Shown here: positions 57,881 through 64,000 of the stretch, piece after piece
Layout: each line of letters opens with the position of its first letter
Numbering within the stretch: the first letter of the stretch is position 1
Assembly (NCBI RefSeq): GCF_029846235.1
Contig: NZ_JARVWP010000004.1
Span: 186,001-250,000 of the forward strand
Length of the DNA: 64,000 nt
From: Bradyrhizobium sp. CER78
Lineage (GTDB): Bacteria; Pseudomonadota; Alphaproteobacteria; Rhizobiales; Xanthobacteraceae
Direction of reading: 5' to 3'
Notes under the pieces: generated by a model
Seen by the model: the letters and a program-made list of their open reading frames with translations, nothing else
Told to the model about the DNA's origin: nothing
The model's database searches: none
Made by a program: the position numbers and the translations under genes

Positions 57881-58399
57881 TCACCGCCAGCCGCCGCCAT
57901 AGCTGTCGTCGCTATAATGGCGGCCTCTGGAGCCCCAGCCTCCGGAGCTTCGGTTTCCATAGCCTCCGCCCCAACCCCCAGCATCCCGTCGGCCGTAGCG
58001 TCCGCCGGATTCCCAGCCGCTATCGGAGCCGTAATGCCGACCACCGGAGCCCCGACCGCCCCAGCCGTCGTCGGTCCGGCGGCCGTACTGTCCGCCGCCG
58101 GAGCCCCAACCGCCGGAGTCCCCGCCGCCATAGCCGCCGGAGGTGGAACGGGAGCCGGATTGACCCCAGCGTCCAGCACCCTGGCCGGGCCCGCCACCGA
58201 CCCTACTGGAGGTCCAGCCCCCTTCACCACCGGAACCCCAGTTGCTGGAATTCGTGCCGCCGCCCCAGCCGGTCCCGGAGGAAGGGGCGGTACCCCAATG
58301 GCCTGAGCCCCAGCCCTCCGCCTTGGCGCCGATGGGGATCAATGACACGCAGCCAGCGAGCAAGGCGGCCGCAAACCCCGTACGCAAAGTCCTGTTCAT
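57881..58399 (-). CDS. Gly/Trp/Arg-rich secreted low-complexity protein
   Basis: A 172-residue protein. The signal region RTGFAAALLAGCVSLIPIGAKA contains LLAGC, a possible lipobox, and an AKA signal-peptidase-I site, so it may be a lipoprotein or simply secreted. The mature part is a Gly/Ser/Trp/Tyr/Arg-rich repeat (motifs such as GGWGSGG, YGRRTDDGWGG, SGGRHYG) without cysteines. It has no known family. RBS AGGAG precedes ATG 58399. Confidence 0.7.
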   Translation of the reverse strand: MNRTLRTGFAAALLAGCVSLIPIGAKAEGWGSGHWGTAPSSGTGWGGGTNSSNWGSGGEGGWTSSRVGGGPGQGAGRWGQSGSRSTSGGYGGGDSGGWGSGGGQYGRRTDDGWGGRGSGGRHYGSDSGWESGGRYGRRDAGGWGGGYGNRSSGGWGSRGRHYSDDSYGGGWR

Positions 58400-58424
58400 G
58401 ATCATTCTCCTGTCTCAGTCTTTC

Positions 58425-58634
58425 CTAAAAAAATCGCGCGTTCTGCCCGGACGTCCGCAGGGTGATGTCGTCGCCGCTGCGCGCGACGATGCCGGCTGCA
58501 GCAGCGATGTCGTCGAGAGTGATCTCGTCGAACCAGCGCTCTGCGCGGAGCGCGATCGAGGCGTCGACGATCTGCGGCTCAGTATCGTGAACCCCATTGG
58601 CGCGCGCCGATTGGCGGCCATCTCGCGGAGACAT
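58425..58634 (-). pseudogene. Decayed copy of the TetR regulator N-terminal part
   Basis: A 69-residue fragment whose residues 5-48 (SARANGVHDTEPQIVDASIALRAERWFDEITLDDIAAAAG) align with the TetR at 56126-56722. It then departs from it (IVARSGDDIT) and ends at a stop after NARFF. Around the shared ERWFDEITLDDIAAA part a 38-base stretch is identical to the parent at nucleotide level. It is too short for a working DNA-binding domain with ligand domain, so it is a remnant of a partial duplication. Confidence 0.8.
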
Positions 58635-58815
58635 CGTGTTCACCCTCAATTTCGTGTTACATTAAGTAACCCCAAATAGAACGGGTGTCAACGGGGCTCC
58701 GACGCGCGGCGTTGCAATGTTGGGCTGTGCTCGGTTGTGATGCCGGGAGAACCGCTGCTGCGACCATTTTCGTTTGGAGAGATGTATGACGTGAAGGCCG
58801 GGCAACACACTCGGT

Positions 58816-58852
58816 GTCGTCCCTGCGAAAGCAGGGATTAGGCAGGGACGAC
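58816..58852. repeat. Palindromic repeat, family D copy 1 (short)
   Basis: GTCGTCCCTGCG-AAAGCAGGG ... CAGGGACGAC, an inverted repeat of short length. A longer element with the same ends is at 59026-59166. Confidence 0.7.
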
Positions 58853-58989
58853 GCGCGGGCAGAGTTGTGTACGCACTCCGGTGTCATCGCCCGGCTCGAC
58901 CGGGCGATCCAGTACGCCGCGGCCATCAGTTCAATAACGACTGTCTCTGGAATACTGGATCACCCGCATGCGCATGCGCGGGTGATGAC
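58846..58989. repeat. ~144-base segment, copy 1 of a direct duplication
   Basis: Shares GGACGACGCGCGGGCAGAG and the whole following family-B palindrome with 59160-59298. The copies differ only at scattered positions and by a small indel in the right hairpin. Confidence 0.85.
58883..58989. repeat. Mosaic palindromic repeat, family B copy 3
   Basis: Left arm GTCATCGCCCGGCTCGACCG; core ATCCAGTACGCCGCGG; right arm CTGGATCACCCGCATGCGCA and GCGGGTGATGAC. Nearly the same as copy 4. Confidence 0.82.
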
Positions 58990-59025
58990 ATGGAGCAAGC
59001 TCGATGGCCGCGCAACATGCTCGCT

Positions 59026-59166
59026 GTCGTCCCTGCGGAAGCAGGGACCCATAACCACGGATGGTTATTGTTGCGCGATGCTGGAACGACGAGTCTCTTC
59101 CACTACATCTGCTGCGGCGTATGGGTCCCTGCTCCCGTGCGCAATTGCGCACTAGGCGCGGACGAC
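59026..59166. repeat. Palindromic repeat, family D copy 2 (long)
   Basis: Opens GTCGTCCCTGCGGAAGCAGG and closes with GGACGAC, with inner arms GGGACCCATA and TATGGGTCCC and a terminal hairpin GTGCGCAATTGCGCAC. It bridges the two copies of family B. Confidence 0.7.
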
Positions 59167-59298
59167 GCGCGGGCAGAGTTGTGTACGCACTCCGGTGTCA
59201 TCGCCCGGCTCGACCGGGCGATCCAGTACGCCGCGGCCTCTCGGTTCAATAACGACTGCCTCTGGAATACTGGATCACCCGCTTGCGCGGGTGATGAC
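59160..59298. repeat. Direct duplication copy 2 with family B copy 4
   Basis: Second copy of the 58846-58989 segment, including a family-B palindrome at 59197-59298 with right arm CACCCGCTTGCGCGGGTGAT. The higher divergence in the hairpin loops suggests turnover by slippage or recombination. Confidence 0.85.
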
Positions 59299-59376
59299 AC
59301 CGGACAAGTTGTTTGACAGTTGAATCAGAAGCCCTACCCGTCTCATTGCGAAGCAAATGAGGTGCGGAGCGACGTT

Positions 59377-59598
59377 CTACAGCCCGGTATACCCGGCCTT
59401 CACATGGTCGGTGCTGCCGTCGAGCTGGCGCAGATAAGTCAGGCCGCACACCGTCAACCGATGCGTGTCGCGCTCACCCGCATCGAACAGCGTTTGCACG
59501 TACTCTGTCACCTTCGCGCGCGCCTCGTCGCTTGCAGCGGACGTGCGGTTGAGCAGCAGATCATACGTCTGCATGATCCGATCGATAGCGGCTTCCAT
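59377..59598 (-). CDS. Small conserved-type hypothetical protein (73 aa)
   Basis: A 73-residue helical protein (MEAAIDRIMQTYDLLLNRTSAASDEARAKVTEYVQTLFDAGERDTHRLTVCGLTYLRQLDG). It starts at 59598 with GGAG upstream. No family is named, but composition and frame use fit a real gene. It is close to the next small gene and ldtR on the same strand, so it may be co-transcribed with them. Confidence 0.72.
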   Translation of the reverse strand: MEAAIDRIMQTYDLLLNRTSAASDEARAKVTEYVQTLFDAGERDTHRLTVCGLTYLRQLDGSTDHVKAGYTGL

Positions 59599-59618
59599 TG
59601 AAGTCTCCGGGTTGACGC

Positions 59619-59849
59619 TCAGGCGACCACCAGCGTCTCGGCCTCGAACTTCGCGATCGCCTTGTTGGCGAGGCGAAGCCGGTTCAGCTCACCGCGCTGG
59701 TACAGCTTCACGATGATGCCGAGCAGGCGCTCATTGGTGGCGAAGGTGTCGGGAATGGCGCCGGATTTGCGCAGATAGTTCGAGGCGATCGCGTAGGCGT
59801 CACCGACGACCTCGACATTCAGCACCTCGATCTCGCGCTCGACCAGCAT
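59619..59849 (-). CDS. Small hypothetical protein (76 aa)
   Basis: The 76-residue protein (MLVEREIEVLNVEVVGDAYAIASNYLRKSGAIPDTFATNERLLGIIVKLYQRGELNRLRLANKAIAKFEA) starts at 59849 with a GGAGAAGCAGGA upstream. It is charged and helical with no known domain. It lies between ldtR (upstream in transcription) and the 73-residue gene. Confidence 0.75.
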   Translation of the reverse strand: MLVEREIEVLNVEVVGDAYAIASNYLRKSGAIPDTFATNERLLGIIVKLYQRGELNRLRLANKAIAKFEAETLVVA

Positions 59850-59939
59850 GTCCTGCTTCTCCGTTGGGAGACGGAATAAAGCGCTGGGAACGTCTTGGTT
59901 CCTCGCGAGGCCCCATTTATTTTCGCAGGTGCAACATGA

Positions 59940-59971
59940 AAAACGCATCGGCCGGGCATGACCGATGCGTT
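59940..59971 (-). terminator. ldtR terminator
   Basis: Stem AACGCATCGG / CCGATGCGTT with a 10-base loop and a TTTTTC run on the minus strand, about 80 bases after the ldtR stop. Confidence 0.78.
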
Positions 59972-60050
59972 GGTTGAAGCAAGGTTGGACTGGAGGAGGC
60001 TGCCGGTCTTCTAGGTGGCCGGCTTGGCCATCAGGCGAAGAGAGGAAGGC

Positions 60051-60569
60051 TCAGAGGCGATACAGGATCTGGTCGGTCCAGAAGCGCTCGAGGCGATGCA
60101 GCGACTTGTTGAGGCTCGCGAACTCCTCGTTCGAGATACCGCCGACCTGCTCCACCGTCTTGACGTGCTTCTGATAGAGCGCATCGACGATGCGGCGCAC
60201 TTCCTGGCCCTGCGGGGTCAGGCGGATGCGGACCGAGCGGCGATCGACGCGCGAGCGCTGATGATCGAGGAAGCCGAGCTCGACGAGCTTCTTCAGATTG
60301 TAGGAGACGTTGGAGCCGAGATAGTAGCCGCGGGTGCGCAGCTCGCCGGCGGTCAGTTCCTTGTCGCCGATATTGTACAGGAGGAGTGCCTGCACCGAGT
60401 TGATGTCGGCGCGGCCGCGACGGTCGAATTCATCCTTGATGACGTCGAGGAGCCGGCGATGCAGCCGCTCCACCAAAGTCAGGGCTTCGAGATAGAGCGG
60501 CTGCACCGGAGCTTGACCGGTAGCGCGATCAGCGGCATCCGCCGCCGTTGTCGCAACGGCTTTCATCAT
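60051..60569 (-). CDS. ldtR: MarR-family regulator LdtR
   Basis: A 172-residue winged-helix regulator. The core ADINSVQALLLYNIGDKELTAGELRTRGYYLGSNVSYNLKKLVELGFLDHQRSRVDRRSVRIRLTPQGQEV is nearly diagnostic of the Rhizobiales LdtR group, which regulates L,D-transpeptidase and cell-envelope genes. The distinctive GYYLGSNVSYNLKKL helix is present. It has a terminator downstream. A pair of near-identical decamers lies just upstream and may be its operator. Confidence 0.87.
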   Translation of the reverse strand: MMKAVATTAADAADRATGQAPVQPLYLEALTLVERLHRRLLDVIKDEFDRRGRADINSVQALLLYNIGDKELTAGELRTRGYYLGSNVSYNLKKLVELGFLDHQRSRVDRRSVRIRLTPQGQEVRRIVDALYQKHVKTVEQVGGISNEEFASLNKSLHRLERFWTDQILYRL

Positions 60570-61231
60570 GACACTTCCCCTGTTTGTCGTTTTTATCGAC
60601 TTTATTCGACGAAACTTGTGTCCCGCCTGATAGGTCCAACGTAAGGGGGCCGTTTGAATATCCGCTTAAATAAGAGAATAAAGAGATCATGAATTTAAGA
60701 CAGTGAATCGTGGATTAAGCCCATGGATCAAAGGCTTTTCGCAACTTTTCATTGACGGTGGCAGACCCTTTGTTCACGCTTCGTCTGCCCCTCCTGTCAC
60801 ATTCGGAAACAGCACCGTCTGAATTCGAAACGACGGCGTAACGAGTGTGAGGGAACCCTTTACGGTGACCGATCGGTTACCGGAAAATTCTTTGAAAATT
60901 TTATCGGAGTGCATCGCGGCGGAACACGCGCGATACGCAAGCCGCCAACATCGGGTACGGGGTGAGACCGGCTCCGCCGTCGGCCCGCGCAAAGCCGGCC
61001 GGCACACGCACCGAGATCCGGTGAAATGGATCCCGACGGCAGGTCCCGTGGAGATGCTCCGAAAAACGGGGCGCCTCGAAAGGGATGCGATCTGTCGGCA
61101 TCCACCTAGCAGAACCAGCGAAGCTGTCTTCTCGTTGCGCGCACGACTGCCGGATATCGACAGCCGCCGTCAGCAATTCATCGCGCTGTCGCGGCAGGGC
61201 AACAGTGCATCGGGCCGTCCCTGCACGCGGC
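60570..61231. other. Intergenic region upstream of ldtR
   Basis: About 660 bases. The first 130 bases are AT-rich and contain tandem decamers (TTTTATCGAC TTTATTCGAC, 60591-60610), likely part of the ldtR control region. The remaining GC-rich part has no gene recognised: a 155-codon plus frame starting at 60847 lacks family features and would overlap the DUF6163 gene. Confidence 0.55.
60591..60610. promoter_or_regulatory. Tandem decamer upstream of ldtR
   Basis: TTTTATCGAC followed directly by TTTATTCGAC, 22 bases upstream of the ldtR start. The 10-base period matches a DNA helical turn. Could be an operator for LdtR itself. Confidence 0.4.
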
Positions 61232-61693
61232 CTATGGCGGGCGTTCGCGCGCCGACATCCAGGCCAGCGCGAGATAGGCGGCAAGCATCACGGCCTCGAG
61301 CCCGACCACGGTGAGGCTGCCGCCATAGATGCCCGGAAACATCAGCTCGATGACCGCCATCGACACCACGGTGGTCAACCACACCACGGCGCCCCAGGGC
61401 GTTGCAAGCCAGAGCCCGACCGCGGCGACGAGCTCGATGACCGCGAAATAGATCGTGGCGGTCTGCCAGGCCATCGACTGGTTCTCGAAGGCCTCCTCCT
61501 CGCCGCCGACGAAGCCGGTCACCTGGGCCCAGTGATAAAGACCCTTGGCGACCGAGACGACGGCCATGATGCGCAGGAAGATGACAAGGCGCCGCGTCCA
61601 CGCATTGTCGTCCGGCTCGATCCGGTCGGACGAGATCGCGCTGACCGAGATGGCGTTGTCCCGCGCCTGATCGCGTGCAGAGGTGTCAGACAT
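61232..61693 (-). CDS. DUF6163-like membrane protein
   Basis: A 153-residue protein with four hydrophobic helices (LVIFLRIMAVVSVAKGLYHWAQVTG, IYFAVIELVAAVGLWLATPWGAVVWLTTVVSMAVIELMFP, LEAVMLAAYLALAWM) after a polar 30-residue N terminus. It fits the short alphaproteobacterial DUF6163 group, function unknown. It is divergent from hemB. Confidence 0.8.
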   Translation of the reverse strand: MSDTSARDQARDNAISVSAISSDRIEPDDNAWTRRLVIFLRIMAVVSVAKGLYHWAQVTGFVGGEEEAFENQSMAWQTATIYFAVIELVAAVGLWLATPWGAVVWLTTVVSMAVIELMFPGIYGGSLTVVGLEAVMLAAYLALAWMSARERPP

Positions 61694-61838
61694 CCGAATC
61701 GCCGCATGACGGCTGCAAAATGGGGTTCATGGCGCAGTCTTGGCCCGCCGGGGACGCAAAATCAATTGCCGTTGCGGCAAATCAAGGGCGCTTCGGGCGC
61801 AAGGGCGGCGCAATGACGGCGCCCCTGTGAGGTGCTAG

Positions 61839-62954
<1,116 letters not shown>

Positions 62955-62955
62955 G

Positions 62956-63597
62956 CTAGGTCCGGCCCGCGGCCGGCGTTGCCGGATGCGGGCCGCACAG
63001 CGGGCGCAGTGCATCGCGCTGCTGTTGCGTCAGCACGGTCAGCGGATAGATCGGCTCACCGGTCTCGCGCCTGAAGAACGGATGCGGCCACGCCTTTCCG
63101 CGCAGGCGCCAGCCCAGCACCTTGCCGATGGCGCGCGCGATCAGCGCCAGGTTCAATCCGGTCGAGCCCTTCGGCGCCTCGCCGACCGCGTATTTCCCTT
63201 GGATCGCGCCGATCGGCTTGCCGAACGCTTCATCGGCGCGCGGCGCGCCGCCGTCGAACGCCTGCGCGACAATTCCGACGAACGGGACCTGTGGCGTCAG
63301 CGTATTGCCGACCGGCGTGTTGCAGCACGTCGTGTGCCAGCGGAACAGCCCCTTCGGCGTCAGCCGCACGCCCGCGATCTTGTCCTGGCCCTGCACGAAA
63401 CTGAGCGAGGACGGCGCGACCTGGACGATATCGGTGCCGCCATGCGCATCGAGCAGATCGGCGCGGCCGAGCTGGTGCATGAACGCCTGGCAGTCGTCGC
63501 AATAGCAGACCACGCGGTTGGCGGACTGCGGCGCGGCGTTGCTGACCGTGCCTCGCACGGCCCCGCAGCGGCAGCGCAGTTCCAGCTGTGCGCTCAT
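62956..63597 (-). CDS. CENP-V/GFA-like DUF6151 family protein
   Basis: A 213-residue protein with an N-terminal Cys-rich zinc-like part (LELRCRCGAVRGTV, CYCDDCQAFMHQLG, CCNTPVGNT) resembling the glutathione-dependent formaldehyde-activating (GFA)/CENP-V fold. The start at 63597 (MSAQLELRC) has GGGAGGAC upstream. It is convergent with hemB, one base apart. Substrate unknown. Confidence 0.82.
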   Translation of the reverse strand: MSAQLELRCRCGAVRGTVSNAAPQSANRVVCYCDDCQAFMHQLGRADLLDAHGGTDIVQVAPSSLSFVQGQDKIAGVRLTPKGLFRWHTTCCNTPVGNTLTPQVPFVGIVAQAFDGGAPRADEAFGKPIGAIQGKYAVGEAPKGSTGLNLALIARAIGKVLGWRLRGKAWPHPFFRRETGEPIYPLTVLTQQQRDALRPLCGPHPATPAAGRT

Positions 63598-63821
63598 TGC
63601 GTCCTCCCGTTGCAGCTCGGCGACGCAAACGTGCAGCCGTCGGCCCGCAGCGCCTCGCCTGATGCCCGACAGTAGCGGGCGGGCGGTGCGAAAGCCATCT
63701 GGGGGCGACCGGTTTGGCCGCCGAATCGCCGGAATATTTCGGCTAGTTAATGTTCGCGCAGACTTGGCAGGCGCCCGTCCTGTTCCCATGTCCTGCGCGG
63801 GAGTTTCTTCGGAGGTTGGTC

Positions 63822-64000
63822 GTGTCTTACGGCAGTGACGGTGGTGCTTGGCGCAACGAGGCTTGGCGCAATGACGGCGGCGTTCCCCCGCATGCGTTCG
63901 ATCCGTTGATGCAGCCGGAACTGTTCCGCGGCGTGCTGACGCGGCGCGTGTTCGCGTTCCTGATCGATCTCTTCGTGCTGTCGGTGCCGGTGATCCTCGC
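63822..64000 (+). CDS. RDD-family membrane protein, 5' part
   Basis: GTG start with GGAGG upstream opens a frame that runs past the window end. The visible 59 residues give a polar N terminus (SYGSDGGAWRNEAWRN) and then RGVLTRRVFAFLIDLFVLSVPVILA, the RDD-domain first helix with its Arg and Asp. Role unknown; RDD proteins include antiporters and channels. It follows hemB in the same direction after a minus-strand gene. Confidence 0.85.
   Translation, partial: MSYGSDGGAWRNEAWRNDGGVPPHAFDPLMQPELFRGVLTRRVFAFLIDLFVLSVPVIL

Larger units (their letters stand above)
58635..59376. other. Repeat cluster without genes
   Basis: About 740 bases with no credible gene. It is filled by two family-B palindromes, two family-D palindromes and a 140-base near-duplicate segment. 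Open frames here cross these repeats and are not real. Confidence 0.75.

Noticed and set aside
57356..58306. 316-codon plus-strand frame opposite the Gly-rich protein
   Set aside because: It arises from GC-rich repeats on the other strand; Ala/Pro/Gly low complexity with no start context.
58814..59316. Open frames crossing the repeat cluster
   Set aside because: They read through several palindromic repeats, with repeated HRPARPGD-like segments from repeat copies.
60847..61314. 155-codon plus-strand frame between ldtR and DUF6163
   Set aside because: Arg/Pro-rich, no domain, and its end overlaps the DUF6163 gene on the other strand.

Overview
The window is a high-GC alphaproteobacterial chromosome segment. 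The protein set and interspersed repeats point to Rhizobiales, most likely Bradyrhizobium or a close relative (inference). Supporting signs are a NadQ-type regulator next to nadABC, an Mg-type HemB, LdtR and GcrA-family proteins, a Porin_2 outer-membrane porin, Bug/TctC-type binding proteins, and many small palindromic repeats. No prophage, insertion sequence, CRISPR array, defence island or rRNA operon was seen. There is one tRNA (Pro, GGG).

Layout. 1-3.9 kb: end of a Nudix-family regulator and the de novo NAD operon nadA-nadB-nadC with two operator-like palindromes against the nadA start codon. 3.9-5.3 kb: heme A synthase and a DUF2842 membrane peptide. 5.2-17.7 kb: a surface-polysaccharide region with a NodB-like deacetylase homologue, a CelD-like acyltransferase, a Wzz/BY-kinase-like protein, an export lipoprotein, a GT4 glycosyltransferase, a WcaJ-type initiating transferase and an O-antigen ligase/polymerase. 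It is interrupted by a LysR/MFS transporter pair. 17.7-28.4 kb: accessory metabolism (MarR, FAD monooxygenase, saccharopine-dehydrogenase-like, DUF169, YdcF, formamidase-like, acyl-CoA synthetase, SDR) plus a ribbon-helix-helix/GcrA pair and a stop-interrupted small secreted protein. 28.5-31.4 kb: a candidate sRNA, a porin, a MarR regulator and tRNA-Pro.

31.5-36.8 kb: the lipid/core block merR-ihfA-fabH-plsX, then DUF177 and a ubiquinol-cytochrome c chaperone, divergent from bamE. 37-38.3 kb: a Tat-exported Bug-type binding protein and a 51-residue gene. 38.5-46.9 kb: hppA, thiL, nusB, ribH, ribE, ribD, nrdR and glyA, all on the minus strand. 47-53.6 kb: a small protein, a TonB siderophore receptor and a tctCBA tricarboxylate transporter. 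53.9-58.6 kb: an accessory patch with arylamine N-acetyltransferase, an MGT-type glycosyltransferase, TetR, three small secreted proteins and a decayed TetR copy. 58.6-59.4 kb: a repeat cluster. 59.4-64 kb: two small conserved proteins, LdtR, a DUF6163 membrane protein, hemB, a CENP-V/GFA-like protein and the start of an RDD membrane protein.

The most interesting signals are these. Two polysaccharide-locus proteins have lost catalytic motifs. A candidate sRNA with an anti-Shine-Dalgarno motif lies beside the porin gene. A small exported protein is split by an in-frame TGA. There are also several unexplained operator-like repeats and a set of mosaic palindromic repeats. No complete novel system could be proven from sequence alone.
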